Assembly: GCF_001293525.1 (NCBI RefSeq)
Contig: NZ_BBYR01000029.1
Location: forward strand, 24,357-88,356
DNA length: 64,000 nucleotides
DNA from: Pseudideonella sakaiensis
GTDB lineage: Bacteria > Pseudomonadota > Gammaproteobacteria > Burkholderiales > Burkholderiaceae_C
Reading direction: 5' to 3'
Made by a program: the position numbers and the translations under genes. Under the pieces are notes generated by a model, which worked only from the letters and a program-made list of their open reading frames with translations, was not told where the DNA came from and ran no database searches. Shown piece by piece: positions 1 to 11,363 of this stretch. Numbering within the stretch: position 1 is the first letter of the stretch; every line of letters begins with the position of its first letter.

Positions 1-1
1 C

Positions 2-406
2 GCGCAGTCGGTCGGCATGGCGCGCGCGGCCTTCGAGTGCGCGCTCGCCTACGCGAAGGAGCGGGTCGCCTTCGGCCAGCCGATCTTCGAGCACCAGGCG
101 GTGCAGTTCCGGCTCGCGGAGATGGCGATGAAGATCGAGGCCGCGCGCCAGCTGGTGCACCACGCCGCGGCGCTGAAGGATGCCGGGCGCCCCTGCCTGA
201 AGGAGGCGGCGATGGCCAAGCTGTTCGCCAGCGAGATGGCCGAGGCGGTCTGCAGCGCCGCGATCCAGACGCTCGGCGGCTATGGCTATGTCGCGGATTT
301 CCCGCTCGAGCGCATCTACCGCGACGTGCGGGTGTGCCAGATCTACGAAGGCACGAGCGACGTGCAGAAGATCCTGATCGGGCGCGCGCTGGCCGCCGGC
401 GGCTGA
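2..406 (+). CDS. Acyl-CoA dehydrogenase, C-terminal part (truncated by window edge)
   Basis: Only the last 134 codons are present; the gene starts upstream of the window. The visible part is the C-terminal helical domain of an acyl-CoA dehydrogenase, a flavoprotein that desaturates acyl-CoA between C2 and C3. It contains the typical stretch with [16 protein letters not shown] and the [10 protein letters not shown] motif near the end, whose Glu is the catalytic base in short- and medium-chain family members. The substrate cannot be told from this fragment. It ends 7 bp before trkA. A link to the branched-chain acyl-CoA genes further downstream is possible, but trkA-trkH lies in between. Another ACAD subtype is equally possible. 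Confidence 0.93.
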   Translation, partial: AQSVGMARAAFECALAYAKERVAFGQPIFEHQAVQFRLAEMAMKIEAARQLVHHAAALKDAGRPCLKEAAMAKLFASEMAEAVCSAAIQTLGGYGYVADFPLERIYRDVRVCQIYEGTSDVQKILIGRALAAGG

Positions 407-413
407 TTCCCGC

Positions 414-1820
414 ATGAACATCATCATCCTGGGCGCCGGCCGCGTCGGCGAGAGCGTGGCCGAGAGCCTGGTCTCCGAGCGCAACGACATCACCGTGATC
501 GACACCGATCCGCAGCGCCTGGCCGCGCTGCAGGAGCGGCTCGACCTGCGTGGCGTGGCCGGCAACGGGATCCAGCCCTCGGTGCTGCGCGAGGCAGGCG
601 CCGAGGACGCCGACATGCTGATCGCCTGCGCGCCGATGGACGAGACCAACCTGGTGGTCTGCAAGGTGGCGCACGACGTCTTCAACATCCCGACCACGAT
701 CGCGCGCGTGCGCTCCGAGGAATTCCCCGACGGTGACGCGATGATGCGCAAGGACGGCGGCTTCGCGGTCGACCGGGTGATCTGCCCGGAGCACTCGCTG
801 ACGCAGACGATCCGTCGGCTCGTGGCCTACCCGGAGGCGCTTCAGGTGCTGGAGTTCGCCGGCGGCCGCGTCAGCCTGATCGCGGTGCGCGTGGTCAGCG
901 ACGGGCGGCTCGCGCACCACGTGATCTCCGAGCTGCCGCAGCTCGCGCCCGACCTGCCGATGCGCTTCGTCGCGATCTACCGCAGCGACGAGCACGGCGT
1001 CGACCGGCAGATCGTGTGCGACGGCCGCACCCGCATCGAGCCGGGCGACGAGGTCTTCGTGCTGGCCGACACGCGCGACATCCGGCGCGTGCTGGATGCG
1101 CTGCGCCTGCGCGACCAGCCGGTGCGCCGGGTCATGATCGCCGGCGGCGGCCGCGTCGGCCTGCGCCTCGCGCGCGAGCTGAAGAAGGAGTGCCGGCTGA
1201 AGATCATCGAGGTCGACCCGCGGCGCTGCGACTACCTCACCAGCCAGCTGCCCAGCCACGTGCTGGTGCTGAACGGCGACTCCACCGACGAGGACCTGCT
1301 CGGCGACGAGAACGTGGCCGACACCGACCTCTTCCTCGCGCTCACCAGCGACGACGAGGACAACATCATGTCCTGCCTGCTGGCCAAGCGCATGGGCGCG
1401 CGCCGCGTGCTGGCGCTGATCAACCGCCGCGCCTATGCGGACCTGGTGCAGGGCACGCAGATCGACATCGCGCTGTCGCCGGCGCAGACGGTGATCGGCG
1501 AGCTGCTCGCGCACGTGCGGCGCGGCGACGTCGAGGCGGTCTACAGCCTGCGCCGCGGCGCCGCCGAGGCGCTGGAGGCGGTGGCCCACGGCGACCGCAA
1601 GAGCTCGAAGGTGGTGGGCCGGCGCATCGAGCAGATCCCGCTGCCGCCGGGGGCCGAGATCGGCGCGCTGGTGCGCGGCGAGGGCGAGGCGGCCGAGGTC
1701 ATCCTGCCGCACCACGACACCGTGATCCACAGCGGCGACCACGTCATCGTCTTCCTGCCGCGCAAGCGCATGGTGCGCGAGGTGGAGAAGCTGTTCCAGG
1801 TCAGCGCGACCTTCTTCTGA
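414..1820 (+). CDS. trkA: Trk potassium uptake system regulatory subunit TrkA
   Basis: TrkA is the cytoplasmic NAD(H)/nucleotide-binding subunit that gates the TrkH potassium channel. The 468-residue product has the expected length and two RCK/TrkA units. Each begins with a Rossmann glycine motif: IILGAGRVGES at the N-terminus and VMIAGGGRVGLRLA near residue 240, each followed by a strand ending in an acidic residue (IDTD, IEVD). TrkA-C domains follow each half. The ATG at 414 opens directly into the first beta strand. trkH follows 43 bp downstream in the same orientation, so the pair is probably one transcript. Nothing unusual is seen. Confidence 0.97.
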   Translation: MNIIILGAGRVGESVAESLVSERNDITVIDTDPQRLAALQERLDLRGVAGNGIQPSVLREAGAEDADMLIACAPMDETNLVVCKVAHDVFNIPTTIARVRSEEFPDGDAMMRKDGGFAVDRVICPEHSLTQTIRRLVAYPEALQVLEFAGGRVSLIAVRVVSDGRLAHHVISELPQLAPDLPMRFVAIYRSDEHGVDRQIVCDGRTRIEPGDEVFVLADTRDIRRVLDALRLRDQPVRRVMIAGGGRVGLRLARELKKECRLKIIEVDPRRCDYLTSQLPSHVLVLNGDSTDEDLLGDENVADTDLFLALTSDDEDNIMSCLLAKRMGARRVLALINRRAYADLVQGTQIDIALSPAQTVIGELLAHVRRGDVEAVYSLRRGAAEALEAVAHGDRKSSKVVGRRIEQIPLPPGAEIGALVRGEGEAAEVILPHHDTVIHSGDHVIVFLPRKRMVREVEKLFQVSATFF

Positions 1821-1863
1821 CCGCAGGTCCCTGCGCCTGCCGAGCGTCTCCTCCGACTCCCGC

Positions 1864-3339
1864 ATGCCGTCGATCCGTCCCGTGCTGGCGCTGCTGGGCG
1901 CGCTGCTGATGGCCTTCGCCGTGGCGATGGCGGTGCCGCTGGCCGTGGCCTGGCTCGGCGACGAGCCGCACGCGGCCCGCGATGCCTTCGCCGCATCCAT
2001 CCCGGCCGCGCTGCTGCTGGGCATGCTGCTGTGGTCCGGCAACCGCGAGCGCCCGCGCGAGCTGCAGCCGCGCGACGGCGTGCTGCTGGTGGTGCTCACC
2101 TGGACTGTGCTGCCCTTGTGCGCCTCGCTGCCGCTGCAGCTCTACTTCGCGGGCGTCGGCCAGCCGCTGAGCTTCACCGATGCGGCCTTCGAGGCGATGT
2201 CGGCGCTGACCACCACCGGCTCGACGGTGCTCACGGGGCTGGACCGCCTGCCGCTGTCGATCAACCTGTGGCGCTGCCTGCTGCAATGGATCGGCGGCAT
2301 GGGCATCCTGGTGCTGGCGGTGGCGATCCTGCCGCTGCTCGGCGTCGGCGGCAGCCAGCTGTTCCGGATGGAGTCGGCCGGGCCGATGAAGGATGCCAAG
2401 CACACGCCGCGCATCGCCGAGACCGCCAAGGGCCTGTGGACGGTCTATGCCAGCCTGTCGATCGCCTGCCTGCTGGCCTACCGGGCCGGCGGGATGGGCT
2501 GGGCCGACGCCTGGATGCACATGTTCACCACGGTCAGCCTCGGCGGGCTGAGCAGCCACGATGCCAGCTTCGGCTTCTTCGCCTCGCCGGCGCTGGAGTG
2601 GATCGCGGTGGTGTTCATGCTGGTGTGCAGCTGCAACTTCGCGCTGTACTTCCTGATGCTGCGCAAGCGCTCGTGGCGGCCGCTGCTGGCCGATCCGGAG
2701 TCGCGCGGCACGCTCGGCGTGATGGTCGGCGCCAGCCTCTTCGTCGCCGCGCTGCTGATGGTCGAGGACGAGTTCCAGCACGTTGGCGAGGCGCTGCGCA
2801 TGGCCTTCTTCCACGTGGTGTCCATCGCGTCGACGACCGGCTATGCCAGCACCGACTACGGCCAGTGGCCGCCGCTGGTGCCGATCCTGCTGCTGCTGCT
2901 GTCCGGCCTGTCCACCAGCGCCGGCTCCACCGGTGCCGGCATCAAGATGATCCGGCTGCTGATCCTGCTGAAGCAGGCGCGGCGCGAGATGCAGCGCATG
3001 CTCCATCCCCGGACCGTGAACCCGGTGATGCTCGGCCAGCGGCCGGTGGCGCCGGCGGCGATCTTCTCGGTGCTGGCCTTCATGCTGCTGTACGGTGCGA
3101 CGGTGATCGGCCTGACCTTCGTGCTGCTGGGCACCGGGCTGCCCTTCGACACCGCGCTGTCGGCGGTGATCGGCAGCGTCAACAACATGGGGCCGGGGCT
3201 GAACGAGATCGGGCCGGCCGGCAACTACCAGCCCTTCACCGACGTGCAGACCTGGGTCTGCACGCTCGCGATGCTGCTCGGGCGGCTGGAGCTGCTGTCC
3301 GTCTTCGTGCTGCTGACGCCGGCCTTCTGGCGCGACTGA
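1864..3339 (+). CDS. trkH: Trk potassium transporter membrane subunit TrkH
   Basis: TrkH is the inner-membrane, potassium-conducting subunit of the Trk system. The 491-residue product is strongly hydrophobic and has the fourfold membrane-pore-membrane layout of the family. Pore-loop sequences are visible in order: [31 protein letters not shown] and [10 protein letters not shown], each with the selectivity-filter glycine. The motif [13 protein letters not shown], typical of TrkH/KtrB proteins, is also present. The length (about 485 residues is usual) and the ATG at 1864 fit. It lies just after trkA. A GC hairpin follows at once, and the next promoter belongs to the leucine-catabolism operon. 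Confidence 0.97.
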   Translation: MPSIRPVLALLGALLMAFAVAMAVPLAVAWLGDEPHAARDAFAASIPAALLLGMLLWSGNRERPRELQPRDGVLLVVLTWTVLPLCASLPLQLYFAGVGQPLSFTDAAFEAMSALTTTGSTVLTGLDRLPLSINLWRCLLQWIGGMGILVLAVAILPLLGVGGSQLFRMESAGPMKDAKHTPRIAETAKGLWTVYASLSIACLLAYRAGGMGWADAWMHMFTTVSLGGLSSHDASFGFFASPALEWIAVVFMLVCSCNFALYFLMLRKRSWRPLLADPESRGTLGVMVGASLFVAALLMVEDEFQHVGEALRMAFFHVVSIASTTGYASTDYGQWPPLVPILLLLLSGLSTSAGSTGAGIKMIRLLILLKQARREMQRMLHPRTVNPVMLGQRPVAPAAIFSVLAFMLLYGATVIGLTFVLLGTGLPFDTALSAVIGSVNNMGPGLNEIGPAGNYQPFTDVQTWVCTLAMLLGRLELLSVFVLLTPAFWRD

Positions 3340-3347
3340 GGGCCGGG

Positions 3348-3365
3348 CCCGGCGGCCCCGCCGGG
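3348..3365 (+). terminator. GC-rich hairpin after trkH
   Basis: A perfect 8-bp inverted repeat (CCCGGCGG, loop CC, CCGCCGGG) starts 9 bp after the trkH stop and is followed by GCGGGCTTTCCCC. The T-run is short, so this is a weak intrinsic terminator at best. It separates trkH from the promoter that follows. Confidence 0.5.
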
Positions 3366-3382
3366 GCGGGCTTTCCCCTGGT

Positions 3383-3411
3383 TTGCCGCGGGGCTCGGCG
3401 ACCTCTACAAT
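3383..3411 (+). promoter_or_regulatory. Sigma-70 type promoter of the leucine-catabolism operon
   Basis: TTGCCG (3383-3388) and TACAAT (3406-3411) are separated by exactly 17 bp, a good sigma-70 arrangement in very GC-rich DNA. The predicted transcription start, about 7 bp after the -10 box, falls inside the palindrome at 3410-3427. The first downstream gene starts at 3485. Confidence 0.6.
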
Positions 3412-3427
3412 TGACGTATACGTCAAT
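3410..3427 (+). promoter_or_regulatory. 18-bp perfect palindrome, candidate LiuR/LiuQ-type operator
   Basis: The sequence ATTGACGTATACGTCAAT is its own reverse complement over all 18 bases and is centred between 3418 and 3419. It overlaps the last bases of the -10 box and the predicted start site, where a bound repressor would block initiation. Branched-chain amino-acid catabolism operons in proteobacteria are controlled by MerR-family LiuR or TetR-family LiuQ repressors through palindromes with ACGT half-sites, so this is a likely operator. No regulator gene is present in the window next to it. The family of the regulator is inference. Confidence 0.65.
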
Positions 3428-3484
3428 CACAACCGCTGCGCGCGGTCCGGCCCGCGCCGGGCCGTTCACCGGCCCGGAGACTGC

Positions 3485-5107
3485 ATGCCCACGCTCGCCT
3501 CGGCGCTCAATCCGCGCTCGGAAGACTTCAAGGCCAACGCGGCGGCGATGCAGGCCCTGGTGGCCGACCTGAACGCCCGCCTCGCGGCCATCGCCCAGGG
3601 TGGCGGCGAGGCCGCGCGCGCGAAGCACGTGGCCCGCGGCAAGCTGCCGCCGCGCGAGCGCGTCGAGCTGCTGCTCGACCCGGACACGCCTTTCCTCGAG
3701 GTCGCGCCACTGGCCGCCCACGGCATGTACCCCGAGGCCGACGGCCGCGATGCCGCGCCCGGCGCCGGCCTGATCGCCGGCATCGGCCGCGTCAGCGGCG
3801 TCGAGTGCATGATCGTGTGCAACGACGCGACGGTGAAGGGCGGCACCTACTTCCCGATGACGGTGAAGAAGCACCTGCGCGCGCAGGAGATCGCGCGCGA
3901 GAACCGGCTGCCCTGCATCTACCTGGTCGACTCCGGCGGCGCCAACCTGCCGAACCAGGACGAGGTCTTCCCGGACCGCGAGCACTTCGGCCGCATCTTC
4001 TACAACCAGGCCACGCTGTCGGCCGCCGGCGTGCCGCAGATCGCGGTGGTGATGGGCTCCTGCACCGCCGGCGGCGCCTACGTGCCCGCGATGAGCGACG
4101 AGTCCATCATCGTGAAAAACCAGGGCACGATCTTCCTGGGCGGCCCGCCGCTGGTGAAGGCGGCGATCGGCGAGGTGGTCAGCGCCGAGGAGCTGGGCGG
4201 CGGCGACGTGCACACCCGGTTGTCCGGCGTGGCCGACCACCTGGCCGAGAACGACACGCACGCGCTGGCGCTCGCGCGCTCGATCGTCGGCAACCTGAAC
4301 TGGCGCAAGCCCGATCCGCTGCGCCGCCAGCCGCCGCGCCCGCCGCGCTTCGACCCGGCCGAGCTGCACGGCCTGATCCCCACCGACCCGCGCAAGCCTT
4401 ACGACGTGCGCGAGGTGATCGCGCGGCTGGTCGACGACTCCGAGTTCGACGAGTTCAAGGCGCGCTACGGCAGCACGCTGGTCACCGGCTTCGCCCACCT
4501 CGAGGGGCTGCCGGTGGGCATCGTCGCGAACAACGGCGTGCTGTTCTCGGAGTCGGCGATGAAGGGCGCGCACTTCATCGAGCTGTGCGGCCAGCGGCGC
4601 ATCCCGCTCGTCTTCCTGCAGAACATCACCGGCTTCATGGTCGGGCGCAAGTACGAGTCCGAGGGCATCGCCAAGCACGGCGCGAAGATGGTGACCGCGG
4701 TGTCGACCGTCGCGGTGCCGAAGTTCACGGTGATCATCGGCGGCAGCTTCGGCGCCGGCAACTACGGCATGTGCGGCCGCGCCTACTCGCCGCGCTTCCT
4801 GTGGATGTGGCCGAACGCGCGCATCTCGGTGATGGGCGGCGAGCAGGCCGCCAGCGTGCTGGCCACGGTCCGGCGCGACGGGATCGAGGGGCGCGGCGGC
4901 CAGTGGAGCGCCGAGCAGGAGGCCGAGTTCAAGCGCCCGATCCTGGCGCAGTTCGAGCACCAGGCCCACCCGTACTACGCCAGCGCCCGGCTCTGGGACG
5001 ACGGCGTGATCGACCCCGCCGACACGCGCCGCGTGCTCTCGCTGGCGCTGTCCGCGAGCCTGAACGCGCCGATCCCGGACACGCGCTTCGGCGTGTTCCG
5101 GATGTAG
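3485..5107 (+). CDS. liuB: Methylcrotonyl-CoA carboxylase, carboxyltransferase (beta) subunit
   Basis: This is the biotin-independent carboxyltransferase subunit that carboxylates 3-methylcrotonyl-CoA in leucine degradation. The product has 540 residues when started at the ATG at 3485, the usual length of bacterial MccB/LiuB. An upstream in-frame TTG at 3383 is rejected because it lies inside the promoter. Two crotonase-like halves are visible. Family signatures include the start [59 protein letters not shown] and [16 protein letters not shown]. It is the first gene after the palindrome and the partner of the biotin subunit at 7836. Propionyl- or geranyl-CoA carboxylase is less likely given the HMG-CoA lyase in the same operon. 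Confidence 0.94.
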   Translation: MPTLASALNPRSEDFKANAAAMQALVADLNARLAAIAQGGGEAARAKHVARGKLPPRERVELLLDPDTPFLEVAPLAAHGMYPEADGRDAAPGAGLIAGIGRVSGVECMIVCNDATVKGGTYFPMTVKKHLRAQEIARENRLPCIYLVDSGGANLPNQDEVFPDREHFGRIFYNQATLSAAGVPQIAVVMGSCTAGGAYVPAMSDESIIVKNQGTIFLGGPPLVKAAIGEVVSAEELGGGDVHTRLSGVADHLAENDTHALALARSIVGNLNWRKPDPLRRQPPRPPRFDPAELHGLIPTDPRKPYDVREVIARLVDDSEFDEFKARYGSTLVTGFAHLEGLPVGIVANNGVLFSESAMKGAHFIELCGQRRIPLVFLQNITGFMVGRKYESEGIAKHGAKMVTAVSTVAVPKFTVIIGGSFGAGNYGMCGRAYSPRFLWMWPNARISVMGGEQAASVLATVRRDGIEGRGGQWSAEQEAEFKRPILAQFEHQAHPYYASARLWDDGVIDPADTRRVLSLALSASLNAPIPDTRFGVFRM

Positions 5108-5140
5108 GCCGGCCCCCTGCCGACACGCGGGTCGCCCACC

Positions 5141-6289
5141 GTGGACAGCATCTACGACACCCCCGAGCACGCGCTGCTGCGCGACCAGGTCGCCCGCTTC
5201 CTGGCGCGCGAGGTGGAGCCGCACGCGGCGGCCTGGGAAGAGGCCGGCCGCGTGCCGCGCGAGGTGCTGGAGCGCCTGGGCCAGGCCGGCCTGCTGGGCC
5301 TGATGTTCGACCCGCGCCATGGCGGCGGCGGCGCCGATGCGCTCGCCAACCTGGTGTTCGCCGAGGCGCTGGCGGACTGCACCTATGCCGGCTTCGTGAT
5401 CACGGTGCTGGTCCACACCGACATGGCCGCGCCGCACCTGCACCATGCGGGCACGCCGGCACAGCAGGCGCGCTGGATGCCGGGCATCACCGCCGGCCGC
5501 ACGCTCACCGCGGTGGCGATCACCGAGCCGGGTGCCGGCTCCGACGTGGCCGGCCTGGCCACGCGGGCGCGCCGCGATGGCGGCGACTGGGTGCTCGACG
5601 GGCGCAAGCTCTTCATCACCAACGGCGTGCAGGCCGACCTGGTCTTCGTCGCCGCCCGCACCTCGCCGGCGCGCCACGGCATCTCGATCTTCGCCGTCGA
5701 GCGCGGCACGCCCGGCTTCAGCGTCGGGCGGGCGCTGGACAAGACGGGCTGGCGCTCGTCGGACACCGCCGAGCTGCTGTTCGACGGCTGCCGCATCCCG
5801 GGCGACCAGCTGCTCGGCGAGGTCGACCAGGGCTTCCGCGCCGTGATGCGCAACTTCCAGACCGAGCGCATCGCGCTGGCCGCGATGGCCGTCGGCCACT
5901 GCCGGCGCGCGCTGGCGCTGACGCTCGAGCACGTGCAGTCGCGACGGGCCTTCGGCGCGACGCTGTTCGAGAAGCAGGCGATCCGCCAGCGCCTGGCGAT
6001 GCTGGATGCGCGCACCCGGGCGGCCCGCGCCTACCTCTACCACTGCGCGTGGCGCGTCACGCAGGGCGAGGACGTGGTGCAGGACGTCTCGCTGCTCAAG
6101 GCCCTGACCGGCGAGCTGGTCAACGAGGTGGTCGGCACCTGCCAGCAGTTCCACGGCGGCATGGGCTACATGCGCGGCATGGCCATCGAGCGGCTGTGGC
6201 GCGATGCGCGCATCCTCGCGATCGGCGGCGGCGCCACCGAGGTGATGCTCGACGAGGCGGCCAAGCGCTATGCCGGCCCGCGGACCTGA
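5141..6289 (+). CDS. Acyl-CoA dehydrogenase of the leucine-catabolism operon
   Basis: A 382-residue FAD-dependent acyl-CoA dehydrogenase with a GTG start at 5141, 33 bp after liuB. The flavin-binding motif ITEPGAGSDVAG is intact. At the C-terminal catalytic position, where short/medium-chain enzymes have YEGTS, it reads AIGGGATEVM with no Glu. Instead a Glu sits in the helix reading FQTERIALAA (Glu242), the position used by isovaleryl-CoA and long-chain acyl-CoA dehydrogenases. This fits an enzyme acting on a branched acyl-CoA such as isovaleryl-CoA. However, the sequence is not a close textbook match to LiuA, so the exact substrate is left open. Confidence 0.85.
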   Translation: MDSIYDTPEHALLRDQVARFLAREVEPHAAAWEEAGRVPREVLERLGQAGLLGLMFDPRHGGGGADALANLVFAEALADCTYAGFVITVLVHTDMAAPHLHHAGTPAQQARWMPGITAGRTLTAVAITEPGAGSDVAGLATRARRDGGDWVLDGRKLFITNGVQADLVFVAARTSPARHGISIFAVERGTPGFSVGRALDKTGWRSSDTAELLFDGCRIPGDQLLGEVDQGFRAVMRNFQTERIALAAMAVGHCRRALALTLEHVQSRRAFGATLFEKQAIRQRLAMLDARTRAARAYLYHCAWRVTQGEDVVQDVSLLKALTGELVNEVVGTCQQFHGGMGYMRGMAIERLWRDARILAIGGGATEVMLDEAAKRYAGPRT

Positions 6290-6338
6290 CCGCCCGCCGG
6301 CGGCCCCCTTCCTTTCTACCTCCCGACGAGCGACTGCC

Positions 6339-7130
6339 ATGACCTCAGCCTCCCTCGATGTCCGACGCGACGGCCCGGTGGCCCGGGTCTGGCTGAACCG
6401 CCCCGAGGTCCGCAATGCCTTCAACGACGCGGTGATCGCCGAGCTGCGCGCGACCTTCGCGGCGCTCGGCGCCGACGAGGACCTGCGCGTGATCGTGCTC
6501 GGCGGCCACGGCAAGGCCTTCTGCGCCGGCGCCGACCTGAATTGGATGCGCGCGATGGCCGACTACGACTGGGCGCAGAACCACGCCGACGCGCAGGCCC
6601 TGGCCGAGATGCTGTGGACGATGTACGACTGCCCGGTGCCGATCGTCGGCCGCATCCACGGCGACTGCTACGCCGGCGGCGTCGGCCTGGCGGCCGTCTG
6701 CGACGTGCTGGTCGCCGCCGAGGGCGTGCACTTCTGCCTCAGCGAGGCCCGGCTGGGCCTGCTGCCCGCGACCATCGCGCCCTACGTGGTGCGCGCGCTC
6801 GGCGAGCAGGCCTCGCGGCGTTACTTCGCCACCGCCGAGCGCTTCGATGCGGCCCGCGCGCACGCGCTCGGCTTCGTGCACGAGCGGGTGGCGCCGGAGG
6901 CGCTGGACGCCACCGTCGACGCGCTCGTCGCCACGCTGGTGGCCAACGGCCCGCGCTCGGCCCGCGCTTGCAAGCGCCTGGTGAAGGACGTCGCCGGCCG
7001 CCCGATCGATGCCGCGCTGCGCGAGGACACGGCGCGCCGCATCGCCGACATCCGCGCCAGCGACGAAGGCCGCGAGGGCCTGCAGTCCTTCCTGCAGCGC
7101 CGCCCGCCGGCCTGGGTGGCCGGCGCCTGA
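6339..7130 (+). CDS. liuC: Methylglutaconyl-CoA hydratase (enoyl-CoA hydratase family)
   Basis: Crotonase-fold enzyme expected to hydrate 3-methylglutaconyl-CoA to HMG-CoA, the step between the carboxylase and HMG-CoA lyase. The ATG at 6339 gives 263 residues, the standard length. The stretch GHGKAFCAGADLNWMRAMA, including the oxyanion-hole Gly/Ala segment and the NWM hallmark of this subgroup, is visible. A second oxyanion segment follows at GDCYAGGVGLAAVCD, and the catalytic-loop region is CLSEARLGLLPATI. Its position between the carboxylase subunits supports this role over a generic beta-oxidation hydratase. Confidence 0.88.
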   Translation: MTSASLDVRRDGPVARVWLNRPEVRNAFNDAVIAELRATFAALGADEDLRVIVLGGHGKAFCAGADLNWMRAMADYDWAQNHADAQALAEMLWTMYDCPVPIVGRIHGDCYAGGVGLAAVCDVLVAAEGVHFCLSEARLGLLPATIAPYVVRALGEQASRRYFATAERFDAARAHALGFVHERVAPEALDATVDALVATLVANGPRSARACKRLVKDVAGRPIDAALREDTARRIADIRASDEGREGLQSFLQRRPPAWVAGA

Positions 7131-7167
7131 GGCCGCGCGCCCGGCTGCGACCGCACCCGCCACCGCG

Positions 7168-7785
7168 ATGAACGCCGAGCTCGACACCTCGCAGCTGCTC
7201 GCCGTCGCGGCCGCGCTCGGCTGGGCCAGCGGGTTGCGGCTGTACGCGGTGCTGTTCCTGACCGGCCTGGCCGGCCACTTCGGCTGGGTGCCGCTGCCGG
7301 CCGGCCTGCAGCTGCTGCAGCACCCGGTGATGCTGGGGGCCAGCGGCACGATGCTGTTCGTCGAGTTCTTCGCCGACAAGATCCCCGGCCTCGACAGCGT
7401 CTGGGACGCGGTGCACACCGTGGTCCGCATCCCGGCCGGTGCCGCGCTCGCCGCCGCGGTGTTCGGCGGCGACCACCAGGCCTGGGCGATGGCGGCCGCG
7501 CTGATGGGCGGCACGCTGGCCGCCACCAGCCACGTCGCGAAGGCGACCACGCGGGCGGCGGCCAACACCTCGCCCGAGCCCTTCTCGAACCTGGGGCTGT
7601 CGCTGCTCGGCGATGGCCTGGTGCCGCTGATGCTGTGGCTGGCCTGGGCCCATCCGCTGGTCTTCGGCGTGCTGCTGGTGCTGGCCGTGGCCGCGATGTG
7701 GCTGCTGACCGCCTGGTTGTTCCGCTTCCTGCGCGCGCTGTGGCGGCGCTTCGTCCGGCCGCGCGACGGCTCGGCCGTCGCCTAG
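7168..7785 (+). CDS. DUF4126 family membrane protein
   Basis: A 205-residue integral membrane protein starting at the ATG at 7168, 37 bp after liuC and 50 bp before liuD. It has about five or six hydrophobic segments and the DUF4126 features ASGLRLYAVLFLTGL near the start, EFFADKIPGLDSVWD, and SHVAKATTRAAANTSPEP in the middle. DUF4126 has no established function. Insertion inside the leucine operon suggests co-expression, perhaps for transport or membrane adaptation, but nothing in the sequence proves this. The C-terminus is basic and likely cytoplasmic. Confidence 0.85.
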   Translation: MNAELDTSQLLAVAAALGWASGLRLYAVLFLTGLAGHFGWVPLPAGLQLLQHPVMLGASGTMLFVEFFADKIPGLDSVWDAVHTVVRIPAGAALAAAVFGGDHQAWAMAAALMGGTLAATSHVAKATTRAAANTSPEPFSNLGLSLLGDGLVPLMLWLAWAHPLVFGVLLVLAVAAMWLLTAWLFRFLRALWRRFVRPRDGSAVA

Positions 7786-7835
7786 CCCGCGCGCCGCCTT
7801 CCTCCCGAGAGACACCGCCCCGAGGGTCCCGCGCC

Positions 7836-9886
<2,051 letters not shown>

Positions 9887-9890
<4 letters not shown>

Positions 9891-10822
9891 TTCCCGAGCG
9901 CGTGACCCTGGTCGACGTCGGCCCGCGCGACGGGCTGCAGAACGAGAAGCAGCCGGTCTCGACCGCGCACAAGGTGGCGCTGGTGCAGCGCCTGCAGGCC
10001 GCCGGCCTGCGCGAGATCGAGGTGACCAGCTTCGTCAGCCCGAAGTGGGTGCCGCAGATGGGCGACGCGGTGTCGGTGATGGCGGCGATCGAGCGCCCGC
10101 CGGGCGTGCGCCACAGCGTGCTGGTGCCGAACATGAAGGGCCTGGAGGCGGCGCTGCCGACGCGGCCCGACGAGGTGGTCGTGTTCGCGTCGGCCACCGA
10201 GGCCTTCAGCCAGCGCAACATCAACTGCAGCATCGCCGAGAGCCTGGCGCGTTTCGAGCCGGTGGTCGCGGCGGCGCACGCGGCCGGCCTGAAGGTGCGC
10301 GGCGCGATCTCCTGCACCGTCGGCTGCCCCTACCAGGGCGCGGTGACGCCCGACGAGGTGGAGCGGGTCGTCGTCGGCATGAAGGCCATCGGCGTGGACC
10401 ACTGCGGCATCGCCGACACGATCGGCGTCGGCACGCCGCGCGCGGTGCAGGCCGTGCTCGAGCGGGCGCTGAAGCACTACCCGCTGCACGAGGTCAGCGG
10501 GCACTTCCACGACACCTACGGCCAGGCCCTGGCCAACATCCTGGCCAGCCTCGAGCTCGGCCTGCACACCTTCGACGCCAGCATCGCCGGCCTGGGCGGC
10601 TGCCCGTACGCGAAGGGCGCCACCGGCAACGTGGCCACCGAGGACGTGGTCTTCATGCTGCACGGCATGGGCATCGACACCGGCATCGACCTGGACGCGC
10701 TGGTCGAGGCCGGCGGCTTCATCTCCGAGGTGCTCGGCCGCGAACCCGTCTCGCGTGCCGGCCGCGCGCTGCTGACGAAGCGCCGCGCCGCGGCCGCTGC
10801 CGCCGCCGTGGAGGCAGCGTGA
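9887..10822 (+). CDS. liuE: Hydroxymethylglutaryl-CoA lyase
   Basis: A TIM-barrel metal-dependent lyase that splits HMG-CoA into acetyl-CoA and acetoacetate, the last step of leucine degradation. The product has 311 residues. Signatures are VDVGPRDGLQNEK (metal-binding and catalytic Arg-Asp near the start), SFVSPKWVPQM, GHFHDTYGQALAN (metal-binding His pair) and GLGGCPYAKGATGN with the mobile-loop catalytic Cys. The ATG at 9887 overlaps the liuD stop (ATGA). The downstream gene overlaps its own stop in the same way. Confidence 0.95.
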
Positions 10823-11358
10823 CGGCGGCCGGCGGGACCGACGCCGACACCGCCGACCGCCCCGAGGGCTTCCGGCGCGTGAGCGCGGCGCTCGCCGAAC
10901 GGGGCCACCCGCATGCGCCGCGCTTCCTCGAGGTCGCGGCCCGCACCTCGCAGGAGGCGGCCGACGCGCTGGGCGTGCAGGTCGGCCAGATCGCCAAGAG
11001 CGTGATCTTCCGGCGCCGCCGCGACGACGTGCCGGTGCTCGTCGTCACCTCGGGCGACCGGCGGGTCGACGAGAAGAAGGTGGCCGCGCTGGTGGCGCCG
11101 GCGGGCGTGGACGGCGGGCCCGGCGGCCTCGGCCGCGCCGATGCCGACTACGTCAAGACGCGCACCGGCTTCAGCATCGGCGGCGTGGCGCCGCTCGCCC
11201 ACCGCGAGCCGCCGGTGGTGCTGATCGACCGCGAGCTGTTCCGCTTCGACGAGGTCTGGGCCGCCGCCGGGCACCCGAACGGCGTGTTCCGCGCGTCGCC
11301 GCAGGACCTGGTGGCGCTGACCGGCGCGCCGGTGGCCGACGTGGTGCAGGCGGGCTGA
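10819..11358 (+). CDS. YbaK/EbsC family protein (Cys-tRNA(Pro)-deacylase-like)
   Basis: A 179-residue protein with a GTG start overlapping the liuE stop by 4 bp. It matches the YbaK/ProX aminoacyl-tRNA-deacylase fold: the segment VGQIAKSVIFR, with the conserved Lys of this family, then ADYVKTRTGFSIGGVAPLAH, which contains the GxxxGGVxP loop near the active site. Members hydrolyse mischarged tRNAs, such as Cys- or Ala-tRNA(Pro), or free amino-acyl derivatives. Precise specificity cannot be read from sequence. Co-translation with the leucine genes may be only positional, since it begins a tail of unrelated small genes. Confidence 0.85.
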   Translation: MTAAGGTDADTADRPEGFRRVSAALAERGHPHAPRFLEVAARTSQEAADALGVQVGQIAKSVIFRRRRDDVPVLVVTSGDRRVDEKKVAALVAPAGVDGGPGGLGRADADYVKTRTGFSIGGVAPLAHREPPVVLIDRELFRFDEVWAAAGHPNGVFRASPQDLVALTGAPVADVVQAG

Positions 11359-11363
11359 GGGCC

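Noticed and set aside
3383..3484. Earlier TTG start for the carboxyltransferase gene
   Set aside because: It would begin in the -35 box and translate through the palindrome; the ATG at 3485 gives the normal family N-terminus and length.
5141..6289. Naming this gene liuA outright
   Set aside because: The Glu position fits an isovaleryl-CoA dehydrogenase, but the N-terminal and C-terminal sequence differ from well-known LiuA proteins, so the substrate stays open.
1801..6514. Very long open frames on the minus strand opposite trkH and the leucine operon
   Set aside because: They are frame shadows produced by extreme third-position GC. Their products are Arg/Gln/His/Ala-rich low-complexity chains without domains, and the plus-strand genes have clear conserved motifs.
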